The notes beneath the pieces are model-generated. The model saw only the letters and a list, made by a program, of their open reading frames with translations, made no database searches and had not been told where the DNA came from. The position numbers and the translations under genes are program-made. From Promicromonospora sp. Populi (GTDB lineage: Bacteria > Actinomycetota > Actinomycetes > Actinomycetales > Cellulomonadaceae): a DNA stretch of 64,000 nt. Each line of letters begins with the position of its first letter. The first letter of the stretch is position 1. The DNA is taken from the NCBI RefSeq assembly GCF_041081105.1, contig NZ_CP163528.1:2046001-2110000 (forward strand). Direction: 5' to 3'. Below, in pieces: positions 1 to 7,072 of this stretch.

Positions 1-548
1 AGATCGTCGAGCTCGCCGTCGCCGCCGCCCGCTCCTTCACGGTGGGCGACCCGGCCGACCCGGCCACCCGGATCGGCCCGATGTGCTCGACCAAGCAGCA
101 GCGCCGGGTAGCCGGCTACATCGAGCGCGGGATCGCCGACGGGGCCACCGTCGCGTTCGGCGGCGCAGGCCCGGTCGAGGGCTTGGCCGAGAACGTGGCG
201 GGAGGCGCCTACGTCCGTCCGACGATCTTCGCGAACGTCAAGCCGGACGCCGTCATCGCCCAGGAGGAGATCTTCGGCCCAGTGCTGTCGATCATTCCCT
301 ACGCCGACGAGGAGGAGGCCGTCGCCATCGCCAACAACTCCATCTTCGGCCTGGGCGGCGCTGTGTTCGGCGAGCCGGACCATGCGCTGGCCGTGGCCAG
401 GCGCATGCGCACCGGCCAGGTCATCGTCAACGGCGGGGAGTACAACCTGGCCGCCCCGTTCGGCGGGTACAAGCAGAGCGGTAACGGCCGGGAGCTGGGC
501 AGGCCTGGGCTGGAGGAGTTCCTCGAGGTCAAGTCGATCCATCGATAG
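1..548 (+). CDS. Aldehyde dehydrogenase family protein, C-terminal part (5' end outside window)
   Basis: This is the C-terminal third of an NAD(P)-dependent aldehyde dehydrogenase, which oxidises an aldehyde to a carboxylic acid in the cytoplasm. The open frame runs in from the left edge (first full codon at base 3), so the start, the Rossmann core and the catalytic Cys are not in view. Visible family signatures are the GDP-x6-GPM segment near base 45, the QEEIFGPVLSI motif (around bases 260-295) and the C-terminal APFGGYKQSGNGRELG motif followed by EFLEVKSIHR. These are typical of class 3/11-like ALDHs of about 480-500 residues. The substrate cannot be told from this part. The downstream hydrolase has its own apparent promoter region, so I do not infer an operon. 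Confidence 0.93.
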   Translation, partial: IVELAVAAARSFTVGDPADPATRIGPMCSTKQQRRVAGYIERGIADGATVAFGGAGPVEGLAENVAGGAYVRPTIFANVKPDAVIAQEEIFGPVLSIIPYADEEEAVAIANNSIFGLGGAVFGEPDHALAVARRMRTGQVIVNGGEYNLAAPFGGYKQSGNGRELGRPGLEEFLEVKSIHR

Positions 549-587
549 GCCCTCGTCGCACAACTGACCTCCACACAGTTCAAATTC

Positions 588-615
588 GCACAACTCCCAC
601 CGCACAACTCCCACC
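588..615. repeat. Tandem 14-bp repeat (two copies)
   Basis: Two contiguous copies of CGCACAACTCCCAC lie at 588-601 and 602-615, with a partial degenerate copy (CGCACAACTGACC) near 558. They sit in the gap between the aldehyde dehydrogenase and the hydrolase. A replication slippage origin is plausible; no function is assigned. Confidence 0.6.
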
Positions 616-624
616 GCACCACAC

Positions 625-650
625 TGTCCGGAACATACTGTCCCGAACAG
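625..650 (+). promoter_or_regulatory. Paired operator-like sites upstream of the hydrolase gene
   Basis: CTGTCCGGAACA (625-636) and CTGTCCCGAACA (639-650) are near-identical 12-mers on the same strand, 14 bp apart. Each contains an imperfect palindrome of the form TGTyC-GAACA. They lie 25-50 bp before the ATG at 675, where a repressor such as a TetR or MarR protein would overlap the promoter. The binding protein is not identifiable from the window. Confidence 0.4.
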
Positions 651-674
651 CATCCGAGCTCCCCGGAGGTTCTT

Positions 675-1361
675 ATGAGCGTGACCAACGTTGTTCTCGT
701 GCACGGCGGATTTGCCGACGGTTCCGGCTGGCAGGGCGTCTACGACCTGCTGACCGCCGACGGCTTCCGAGTCAGCGTCGTGCAGCACGCCACGTTCTCG
801 CTCGCCGGTGACGTCGAGGCAACCCACCGGGTCCTCGACGCCCAGGACGGCCCCACGATCCTGGTCGGGCACTCGTACGGCGGAGTCGTCGTCACCGAGT
901 CCGGCACCCACGACAGCGTGGCGGGTGTGGTGTACATCGCCGCGTTCGCCCCGGACAAGGGCGAGTCGGTGAGCACGCTCATCGCCGACCCGCCGCCCGG
1001 CGCACCGGTGCCGCCGATCCTGCCGCCCGTCGACGGCTTCCTGCTGCTCGACCGTGAGCAGTTCGCCGCGTCGTTCGCCGCCGACCTGCCCGCGAACCAG
1101 TCGGCGTTCATGGCCGACTCCCAGCTCCCGTGGGGCGTCGAGGCACTCGACGGCACCGTCACCGCACCCGCGTGGCAGACCAAGCCGAGCTGGTACCTGG
1201 TCGCCGCCGACGACCACATGATCCCGCCGCCCGCCCAGCGGTTCATGGCCGAACGTGCGGGTGCAACCACTGTCGAGTCCCCCGGCAGCCACGCCGTGTA
1301 CGTCTCGCAGCCGGCCGTCGTCGCCGACCTGATCAAGCAGGCCGCCCAAGCGGTCAGCTGA
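675..1361 (+). CDS. Alpha/beta hydrolase (esterase-like)
   Basis: A 228-residue soluble alpha/beta-hydrolase of the EstC / hydroxynitrile-lyase-like group that is common in actinobacteria. The oxyanion-hole HGG is at residues 10-12. The nucleophile elbow GHSYGG places Ser67, and the acid and His of the triad are likely Asp179 or Asp180 (AADDHMIP) and His206 (GSHAVYVSQP). The ATG is preceded by a GGAGG Shine-Dalgarno about 8 bases upstream. It appears to be a single-gene transcript, ending in a strong hairpin at 1378-1416. The natural ester substrate is unknown. Paired palindromic repeats just upstream suggest regulation by a repressor. Confidence 0.9.
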   Translation: MSVTNVVLVHGGFADGSGWQGVYDLLTADGFRVSVVQHATFSLAGDVEATHRVLDAQDGPTILVGHSYGGVVVTESGTHDSVAGVVYIAAFAPDKGESVSTLIADPPPGAPVPPILPPVDGFLLLDREQFAASFAADLPANQSAFMADSQLPWGVEALDGTVTAPAWQTKPSWYLVAADDHMIPPPAQRFMAERAGATTVESPGSHAVYVSQPAVVADLIKQAAQAVS

Positions 1362-1377
1362 CCGAACCGCCCGCAGC

Positions 1378-1416
1378 AACGACGAGAGCCCGGCCAGTGG
1401 CCGGGCTCTCGTCGTT
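1378..1416 (+). terminator. Perfect 18-bp hairpin terminator
   Basis: Arms 1378-1395 and 1399-1416 are perfect inverted repeats (AACGACGAGAGCCCGGCC and its complement) around the 3-base loop AGT. There is no long T-tract, as is usual for GC-rich actinobacterial terminators. It closes the hydrolase gene. Confidence 0.85.
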
Positions 1417-1418
1417 CG

Positions 1419-1447
1419 GAGCAGGAGACTCCTAATCTCTTGGTCAC
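1419..1447 (+). other. tRNA anticodon-arm fragment (possible old attachment site)
   Basis: These 29 bases match 27 of 29 positions of the anticodon arm and variable loop of the CAU tRNA at 26368-26441 (its bases 26390-26418). The anticodon-loop triplet reads CCT instead of CAT. The T-arm, acceptor and D-arm are absent, so this is not a functional tRNA. It directly precedes a small accessory patch containing an orphan membrane protein and a broken VapC gene. It may be the scar of an integration that recombined in a tRNA anticodon loop; this is inference. Confidence 0.45.
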
Positions 1448-1483
1448 CCTCTGGGGCGTGGATGGCAGCCGTACTCTCTATCC

Positions 1484-1933
1484 GTGGAGACGGAAGCTGC
1501 GTCATCAGTGCCCTGGGAACTTGTCGGAACGGCGTTGACCTCACTACTCGGTGTGATCGGTCTCTGGCTGGGCCGTACAGGGCGATCCCACGTGCGCGAC
1601 GAGGTCGAGCAGGACCAGAGGATCCTCGCGAATCTGCCCGAGCATTCGAGCATGCGAGCGACCCTGCAGAAGTCGATCGATGCCAGGGTTCGCCAGATCG
1701 CGGGGTCGGTCGACAAGGCAAGTGAGGCGCGCCGCAATCCGTTCGGGGTGGGCTTGGCGATGTTCTTTCTCATCCTCGCCACCAGCTTTGGTTGGTGGGC
1801 CATGGCGAGTACCTGGGTGCTATGGGCGCCGGCTGCGTTCTTCGGGTTTGTAGGCCTGATTGGCCTGTACCGGGACGGCAGGAAGGTGCCGCGCGACGCA
1901 GCGGGCAACGAGATCGAGAAGCCCAGCACCTGA
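1484..1933 (+). CDS. Hypothetical three-helix membrane protein
   Basis: A 149-residue protein that I do not assign to a named family. It has one hydrophobic helix near the N-terminus (about residues 11-30) and a charged cytoplasmic-looking segment (about 31-84, rich in Arg, Glu and Asp with coiled-coil character). A hydrophobic hairpin follows (about 86-130) with several Trp and Phe, and then a short basic and acidic tail. The start is GTG at 1484; the upstream Shine-Dalgarno is weak. It lies between a tRNA fragment and a VapC remnant, so it is probably accessory DNA. Codon use is less GC-biased than in the neighbouring fab genes. Confidence 0.7.
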   Translation: METEAASSVPWELVGTALTSLLGVIGLWLGRTGRSHVRDEVEQDQRILANLPEHSSMRATLQKSIDARVRQIAGSVDKASEARRNPFGVGLAMFFLILATSFGWWAMASTWVLWAPAAFFGFVGLIGLYRDGRKVPRDAAGNEIEKPST

Positions 1934-1964
1934 CGTCAGGCCGCCGGCGATTGGCCGTCTCATC

Positions 1965-2111
1965 TCAGTGCTGGGCGATGACGTGGACGTCGCAGCGGGC
2001 CGCGCCAGAGCGAGCGATACGGGCGTCGGCGGTCACGAGCGTCAGGCCGTGGGACTCTGCGGCGGCGACATAGGCAGCGTCGTAGGCGCTCAGCGATGAC
2101 CGCAACTCCCA
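1965..2111 (-). pseudogene. VapC-type PIN toxin remnant (C-terminal end only)
   Basis: About 48 codons on the minus strand encode LRSSLSAYDAAYVAAAES, then LTLVTADARIARS and VHVIAQH. These match the last third of VapC ribonuclease toxins: the AYDAAYVALAE helix and the LVTADxRLAR motif with its conserved Asp residues. The first two thirds of the gene, with the N-terminal catalytic Asp, and any vapB antitoxin gene are missing. The frame upstream runs into the end of the MmyB-type regulator gene. A non-functional relic of a toxin-antitoxin locus is the simplest reading. Confidence 0.75.
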
Positions 2112-2139
2112 CATGCGGGGAATGGCACCCCGGCACAGC

Positions 2140-2982
2140 TCAGGAAGCGAGGATGCGCAGGCCCTCATATGAGGGCAGTCCCGGCTCGGCGGTCAGCACC
2201 ATGAGGCGCTGCCCGCTGCCGTCGGGACTGTCCCAGACGTCGCAGTCGAGCACGAGCGCACCCGCTACCGGGTGGAGGTAGTGCTTGGTGCCGTTGCTGG
2301 CGCTCGCCGCGTGATGTGATGCCCACCAGGTTCGGAAGTCGGCGTCCTTGACCGACAGCTCACCGACGAGCACGGCCAGCTCAGGGTCGCCGGGATCGCG
2401 GGCCGCCTCCATCCGCAACGAGGCGACGGCGGAGCGAGCCGCGTCCGCCCAGTCGACATGCAGGCTGCGCATCGCCGGATCCGTGAACAGCAGCCGCACA
2501 TAGTTGCGGTGGCCCGCCGGGATGCTGCCGAAGTCGGTGAACAGCGCGGCCGCACCAGCGTTCCAAGCCAGGACGTCCATGCGGCGTCCGAGGACTATCG
2601 CCGGGGTGTCGGTGAGCTGGTCGAGCAGGCGTTGCATAGCCGGACGCACCCGCTGTGCCGGACGCCGGCGCGACCGGACGGGTGTCTTGCCGGCCAGCTC
2701 GTACAGGTAGGTCTGCTGGTCGTCGTCGAGGCGCAGCGCCCTGATGAGCGTCACGAGTACCGCGGCCGACGCCTGCACCCGGCCCTGCTCGAGCCGGGTC
2801 AGGTAGTCGACGCTGATCGCCGCCAGCTGGGCGACCTCCTCCCGACGCAGCCCGGCGACCTTGCGGCGGCGTCCGCCGGTGTCCACCAGCCCGACCTGGT
2901 GCGGCGTCAGCTCCGCACGGCGGGCCTTGAGGAAGTCGCCGAGCTCGTTCGTCCGGCGGTCGGTAGCGGTCATGTCGTCCAT
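2140..2982 (-). CDS. XRE/MmyB-type transcriptional regulator
   Basis: A 280-residue regulator with an N-terminal XRE helix-turn-helix (about residues 35-85; REEVAQLAAISVDYLTRLEQGR) and a C-terminal MmyB-like ligand-binding PAS-type domain (about 110-275). The latter shows the hallmark DVLAWNAGAAALF, the RNYVRLLF segment and the C-terminal LDCDVWDSPDGSGQRL and AEPGLPSYEGLRIL motifs. In Streptomyces, MmyB is proposed to sense fatty acids; the ligand here is unknown. It is divergent from the hydrolase at 3078, a common arrangement in which the regulator controls the neighbouring enzyme gene and itself from the shared 95-bp gap. Confidence 0.92.
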   Translation of the reverse strand: MDDMTATDRRTNELGDFLKARRAELTPHQVGLVDTGGRRRKVAGLRREEVAQLAAISVDYLTRLEQGRVQASAAVLVTLIRALRLDDDQQTYLYELAGKTPVRSRRRPAQRVRPAMQRLLDQLTDTPAIVLGRRMDVLAWNAGAAALFTDFGSIPAGHRNYVRLLFTDPAMRSLHVDWADAARSAVASLRMEAARDPGDPELAVLVGELSVKDADFRTWWASHHAASASNGTKHYLHPVAGALVLDCDVWDSPDGSGQRLMVLTAEPGLPSYEGLRILAS

Positions 2983-3077
2983 TGTCTGCCTGCGCCGCGC
3001 GCCGTGGGAGGGCAGGATCCTTCCCCGGCAAGAACCCGGCTCTGTTGCCCCCCGACGAAGGGACGGAGCCTGGGGTC

Positions 3078-4004
3078 ATGAAGACATCAGTGACCTTCGA
3101 CAGCGCCGGCCTCAAGCTCGCCGGCGAGCTCTACACCCCGACAGACGGTGAAGTCGGGCCGCGCCCGGCCGTCGTCGTCGGACATCCCGCCAGCGGCGTC
3201 AAGGAGCAGGCCGCGGGACTCTACGCCCAGCGCCTGGCCGACGCCGGGTTCGTCGCCCTCGCCTTCGACGCCGCCTACCAGGGCGAGAGCGAGGGCAGCC
3301 CGCGCGGGCTGGAGGACCCAGCCCACCGCATCGAGGACCTCAAGGCCGCCGTGTCGTTCCTGACCACCCGGGAGGAGGTCGACGCGGACCGGATCGGCGC
3401 GCTCGGCATCTGTGCCTCCGGTGGTTACGTGATCCCCGCGGCCGCGACCGATCACCGCATCAAGGCCGTCGCGACCGTCAGCGCCGCCGACATCGGCCGC
3501 CAGTTCCGCGAGGGCGCCGACGGCACGCAGGACCACGCCGTAATCCAGGGAATGCTCGATGCGGCCGCGACGGCCCGTACTGCCGAAGCTCGCGGCGAAG
3601 GCATGAGCTCGTTCCAGATCTTCCCCGACACCGCCGAGCAGGCCCGCGCGGCAGGGGGCCAGCACGGTTTCGAGGGCTTCGAGTACTACTGCACCGGCCG
3701 CGCGCAGCACCCGCGCTCCGCGAAGACCTTCACGTGGAACAGCATCGACCGCATCGTGTCCTTCGACCCGTTCCGCTTCATCAGCCTGATCGCGCCCCGC
3801 CCCCTGCTGATGGTCGTCGGCACCGAAGCGGTGACCAAGCACATGACCACCGAGGCCTTCGCCGACGCGCACCAGCCCAAGCAGATCGAGTGGATCGACG
3901 GCGCCAGCCACGTCGACCTCTACGACAAGGACGAGTACGTCACCCCCGCCGTCGAGAAGATCACCGAGCTCTTTCGCACGGCACTAGCACTGCGCTCCGC
4001 GTGA
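3078..4004 (+). CDS. Alpha/beta hydrolase of the dienelactone-hydrolase/YcjY-like type
   Basis: A 308-residue cytoplasmic alpha/beta-hydrolase. The strand-turn PAVVVGHPASGVKEQAAGLYA, the DAAYQGESEGSPRG loop and the elbow LGICASGGY are typical of the YcjY/COG1073 group. In the elbow a Cys takes the position of the usual Ser (G-x-C-x-S), as in dienelactone hydrolases. The probable catalytic His is in GASHVDLYD near the C-terminus. I chose the ATG at 3078 because homology begins at MKTSVTFDSAGLKLAG; an in-frame extension upstream overlaps the divergent regulator. The likely regulator is the MmyB-type protein next door. The substrate is unknown. Confidence 0.88.
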   Translation: MKTSVTFDSAGLKLAGELYTPTDGEVGPRPAVVVGHPASGVKEQAAGLYAQRLADAGFVALAFDAAYQGESEGSPRGLEDPAHRIEDLKAAVSFLTTREEVDADRIGALGICASGGYVIPAAATDHRIKAVATVSAADIGRQFREGADGTQDHAVIQGMLDAAATARTAEARGEGMSSFQIFPDTAEQARAAGGQHGFEGFEYYCTGRAQHPRSAKTFTWNSIDRIVSFDPFRFISLIAPRPLLMVVGTEAVTKHMTTEAFADAHQPKQIEWIDGASHVDLYDKDEYVTPAVEKITELFRTALALRSA

Positions 4005-4084
4005 CCGAAGCGTCCGCTGGTCGCGTCTGAGGTTCTGTCAGGGACACTGGAGCACAGCAATGTCTGCCGAGTGAGGAGTATTAG

Positions 4085-5014
4085 GTGCCCCAGGGAACTG
4101 TCCGATGGTTCGACGCCGACCGAGGTTTCGGCTTCATCGACCTCGGGAACGAGGCCGAGGACCTGTTCGTGCACGCGTCCGAGATCGTCGGCGACGACGG
4201 ACCGAAGCTTCTCCGCGAGGGGCAGGCCGTCGAGTTCGAGGTGGGCGAGGGCGAGCGTGGCCCGCAGGCACGCCGCGTCCGGGTCACGGGCGACCGGGCC
4301 GCCGACGCGCCCGTGGGCGTGCTCGGCACCGTCACCTGGTACGAGCCGGCCAAGGGATACGGCTTCGTCACGCCCGACGACGGTCGCGCCGAGATCTTTG
4401 TGCACAGCTCGGCCATCGTCGGGGGCAGCGTGATCTCGGAGGGGCAGCGGGTGGCGTTCCTCGTCGTGGACGGGGAGAAGGGGCCGCAGGCGGACCACCT
4501 GCTACCGCTCGGGGCGGAGGCCGCACAGTCGGCATCCGACGGTGCGGACGGCACGGTCTCCTGGTACGACGACACCAAGGGCTTCGGGTTCGTCGCCCGC
4601 GACTCGGGCGGCGAGGACGTCTTCGTCCACGTCAATGCGCTCGGGCGGGGTTTGACCGAGCTCTCCGAGGGTGCACGCGTGACGTTTGACGTCGTCGACG
4701 GCGACAAGGGGCCCAATGCCCGCAACGTGCAGCTCGTGCGCGGCTCCGGGAGTGCGCGCGCGACCACGGACCGCGGTCGGTCGAGCCGGCCCGCTGCATC
4801 GGGCGGGCCTGTGCGCGGAGGTGAGGGCACCGTCGCGCGCTACGACGCGGACCGCGGTTTCGGCTTCATCACCCCCGACGCCGGGGGCGTGGACCTGTTC
4901 GTGCACGTGTCGGTCGTGCATGGCGTCGAGGCCCTGGAGGAGGGCGACCGGGTCCGCTTCAAGGTGCGTCAGAGTGACCGGGGACCGCAGGCCGACAGCG
5001 TCGAACTGGTGTGA
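4085..5014 (+). CDS. Protein with four tandem cold-shock domains
   Basis: A 309-residue nucleic-acid-binding protein built from four complete cold-shock (OB-fold) domains at about residues 3-67, 79-141, 155-217 and 247-309. Each has an RNP1-like [RK]GFGF[IV] or KGYGFV motif and an RNP2-like [DE][LIV]FVH motif, and each ends in GPQA or GPNA plus a hydrophobic tail. An Arg/Ser/Gly-rich linker (about 218-246) separates domain 4. Bacterial CspA proteins normally hold a single 65-70-residue domain, so this four-unit chain is unusual and resembles the repeated domains of eukaryotic UNR/CSDE1. The start is GTG at 4085 ([10 protein letters not shown]), as in canonical Csps. The likely role is RNA or single-stranded DNA binding in the cytoplasm; the target is unknown. 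Confidence 0.93.
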   Translation: MPQGTVRWFDADRGFGFIDLGNEAEDLFVHASEIVGDDGPKLLREGQAVEFEVGEGERGPQARRVRVTGDRAADAPVGVLGTVTWYEPAKGYGFVTPDDGRAEIFVHSSAIVGGSVISEGQRVAFLVVDGEKGPQADHLLPLGAEAAQSASDGADGTVSWYDDTKGFGFVARDSGGEDVFVHVNALGRGLTELSEGARVTFDVVDGDKGPNARNVQLVRGSGSARATTDRGRSSRPAASGGPVRGGEGTVARYDADRGFGFITPDAGGVDLFVHVSVVHGVEALEEGDRVRFKVRQSDRGPQADSVELV

Positions 5015-5063
5015 GCCTGCGAGAGGCAACCTGCCCGATGCTCATGAGGAAGGCGGCGGGAGA

Positions 5064-5414
5064 GTGGCTCCGATCAGTGAGATCCGCGGGCTGCTGATCG
5101 CCGATCGCGAGCGCACGGCCGACCTGATCTCCTCTCTCTCCGGCAACATCGCCTCGATGGTGGAGGCATCGCAGCTCACCACGGCCGACGACGAGCACGA
5201 CCCCGAAGGGTCGACGATCGCCTTCGAGCGCTCACAGGCGAGCACGCTGCTCGCTGCGGCCAGAAACCACCTGGCCGATGTAAACGCAGCGCTCGCGCGG
5301 ATAGCTGCCGGCAACTACGGCTACTGCGAGCGCTGTGGACAAGCAATCGCACGTGACCGCCTGCTGGCCCGGCCCACGGCCCGTACCTGCATCGGCTGCG
5401 CCGCCGCCGGCTAG
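5064..5414 (+). CDS. TraR/DksA-family C4 zinc-finger protein
   Basis: A 116-residue DksA/TraR-like protein with an N-terminal helical region (about residues 5-80) and a C4 zinc finger using Cys88, Cys91, Cys109 and Cys112 (YGYCERCG and RTCIGC). Members bind in the RNA polymerase secondary channel or act as general stress proteins. Here the coiled-coil tip lacks an obvious DksA-type acidic DxxDxA, so a full ppGpp-cofactor role is doubtful. I chose GTG at 5064, which has a GGGAGA purine stretch just before it. It follows the cold-shock-repeat gene by 49 bp on the same strand, so co-transcription is plausible. Confidence 0.88.
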   Translation: MAPISEIRGLLIADRERTADLISSLSGNIASMVEASQLTTADDEHDPEGSTIAFERSQASTLLAAARNHLADVNAALARIAAGNYGYCERCGQAIARDRLLARPTARTCIGCAAAG

Positions 5415-5510
5415 CTTCGGCCGCTGGCGGGCGCTCTCATCCCCCTCTCACAAACTTCTCATGCTGGCCTGGAAGTGTGGTCCGCCAGACCGACGGAAGG
5501 AACGGACCGC

Positions 5511-6344
5511 ATGTCCAAGCTCTCCAACATGATCGGCCTCGCCAAGAAGGTGCTCGACTCCCAGACCGGGCAGCAACAGCAAGGGACGCCGCAGGGCGGT
5601 TCAACGGGCCAGAGGTCCTGGCAGTCCACGCTTCAGGACGTCGCCGCCGCGGTGGGCGGGCGCAACCAGGCCACGCAGGCACCGAGCCATGCGCCCGCAT
5701 CGCATGGGTACCCGGCGCAAGGCCGGCCGGCCGCCCCGGCGTCCACTGATGCCGACCGGCAGGCCATCGCCCGCTACGACTACCTCATGCAGACCGCCGA
5801 GCCGCAGCAGATCGAGCAGATCCACGCCGAGTCGTTCGCGCGGCTGACGCCGGCGCAGCGCGAGGCGGTGTTGCACCGTATGCAGTCGGAGCTGCCGCCG
5901 CACGAGCAGCCCCGCTCGGCCGACGTCGCCGACCTGTCCCGGGCAGCGGCACGCACGGAGGCCCGCCAGCCGGGCACCATGCGGTCGATGCTCGCCAAGG
6001 TGGGCACGGGCGGAGCCATCGCCGGAGTTGCCGTCGGCGCGGTGGGCATCCTGGGCGCGGTCGCGGCCGGCGCCGTGGTGAGCAGCGTGGCCGGCCCGCT
6101 CCTGGAGAACGCGGCGAACCTCGGGGTCGACTTCGAGTCGCTCGCGTCGGGCGTCGACGTCGAAGGGCTCACATCCTCGGTCGGTGACCTCGGCACCGGC
6201 GCTCTCGGCGAGGCCACCGCGGGCGTCGAGGATCTTGCAGGTTCGGCCGAGGGTGCCGTCTCCGGGCTCGGGGACCAGGTCTCCGGAGCAGGCCAGTCGC
6301 TCTCCGACCTCGCCCAGGGATTCGACCCGCGCGACCTGTTCTGA
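5511..6344 (+). CDS. Conserved actinobacterial hypothetical with Gly/Ala-rich hydrophobic segment
   Basis: A 277-residue protein. The N-terminal 85 residues are Gln/Ser/Pro-rich and probably disordered. A conserved middle (about 88-135; ARYDYLMQTA, then QIEQIHAESFARLTPAQREAVL) matches a family often mislabelled as a cation-transporting ATPase in actinobacterial genomes. A hydrophobic Gly/Ala/Val stretch (about 170-205) could be one or two membrane helices. The tail is acidic and Gly/Ser-rich with repeated SGVD-, EDLAGSAEGAVSG- and GDQVSGAG-like segments. There is no ATPase motif. ATG 5511 follows a GGAAGGA Shine-Dalgarno. Function unknown. Confidence 0.75.
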   Translation: MSKLSNMIGLAKKVLDSQTGQQQQGTPQGGSTGQRSWQSTLQDVAAAVGGRNQATQAPSHAPASHGYPAQGRPAAPASTDADRQAIARYDYLMQTAEPQQIEQIHAESFARLTPAQREAVLHRMQSELPPHEQPRSADVADLSRAAARTEARQPGTMRSMLAKVGTGGAIAGVAVGAVGILGAVAAGAVVSSVAGPLLENAANLGVDFESLASGVDVEGLTSSVGDLGTGALGEATAGVEDLAGSAEGAVSGLGDQVSGAGQSLSDLAQGFDPRDLF

Positions 6345-6382
6345 CCAGGCCGGTTCTGAGCAGGGCGATTGAGCGAGCAAGG

Positions 6383-7072
6383 TCAGCTGAGCCGGTAGCG
6401 CCTCTCGGGCCGCCCCGCCGTGCCGTAGTTCAGGCGCACGGCGGCGCGGCCCGTCGTCGCGAAGTGCTCCAGGTAGCGGCGCGCGCTCACCCGGCTGACG
6501 CCGATGGCGTCCGCGCACTCGGTGGCGCTGACCTCGCCGCCGTGCGCGAGCGCGGCCAGCACGGCGTCGGCCGTCTCCGGGCTGAGCCCCTTGGGCAGCG
6601 GGGCGCGCGGTGCGCCCTGCGGTGACCGCGCGAAGACTGCGTCGATGTCGGCCTGGACGTCCTCCTGGTCGGCGTCGGCGCCACCCAGACCGGCGAGGGC
6701 CTGCCGCGTGCGGAGGAACTCCGCCAGCCGCGCGGCCAGGTCCTCCGACGCGAACGGTTTGACCAGATAGTGCGCCGCTCCGCCTGCGGCGGCGGCGCGG
6801 ACGGTGTCGGCCTCCCTGGCCGCGGTGATGATGACGACGCCGACGTCATGCCCCGCCGCCCGTAGCCGGCGCAGCACCTCGATGCCGCTCACGTCGGGCA
6901 GGTGCACGTCCAGCAGCACCAGGTCGGGTCGCAGCCGGTCGACGGCGGCGAGCGCGTCGGCGCCGGTGTGAGCCTCGCCGACCACGCGAAACCCCGGCAC
7001 CCGCTCCACGAAGCGTCGGTGGATCGAGGCGACCATGAAGTCGTCGTCCACCACGAGTACGTCCACGCTCAC
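6383..7072 (-). CDS. Response regulator of the CitB/DcuR type
   Basis: A 229-residue two-component response regulator. The receiver domain (about 1-120) has the acidic pocket Asp9-Asp10-Asp11, the phospho-acceptor Asp55 (LVLLDVHLPD), the switch Thr in IITAA, and Lys in YLVKPF. The C-terminal part (about 160-229) is a CitB/DcuR-like DNA-binding domain: LSPETADAVLAALAHG, then SATECADAIGVSRVSARRYLEHFATTGRA. It begins with GTG overlapping the histidine-kinase stop by 4 bases, so the pair is translationally coupled. By context it should activate the divergent tctCBA transporter in response to a tricarboxylate. Confidence 0.94.
   Translation of the reverse strand: MSVDVLVVDDDFMVASIHRRFVERVPGFRVVGEAHTGADALAAVDRLRPDLVLLDVHLPDVSGIEVLRRLRAAGHDVGVVIITAAREADTVRAAAAGGAAHYLVKPFASEDLAARLAEFLRTRQALAGLGGADADQEDVQADIDAVFARSPQGAPRAPLPKGLSPETADAVLAALAHGGEVSATECADAIGVSRVSARRYLEHFATTGRAAVRLNYGTAGRPERRYRLS

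Noticed and set aside
588..615. Possible start of a CRISPR array
   Set aside because: There are only two contiguous 14-bp copies with no spacers and no cas genes; this is a simple tandem repeat.
740..1447. Long open frame on the minus strand opposite the hydrolase
   Set aside because: It is the antisense shadow of a GC-rich gene; the translation has no recognisable domain and the sense frame has a full catalytic triad and a Shine-Dalgarno.
5511..6344. Cation-transporting ATPase (a common database label for this family)
   Set aside because: The protein has no P-type ATPase motif (DKTGT) or ATP-binding site; it is short, with a disordered start and a Gly/Ala-rich hydrophobic segment.
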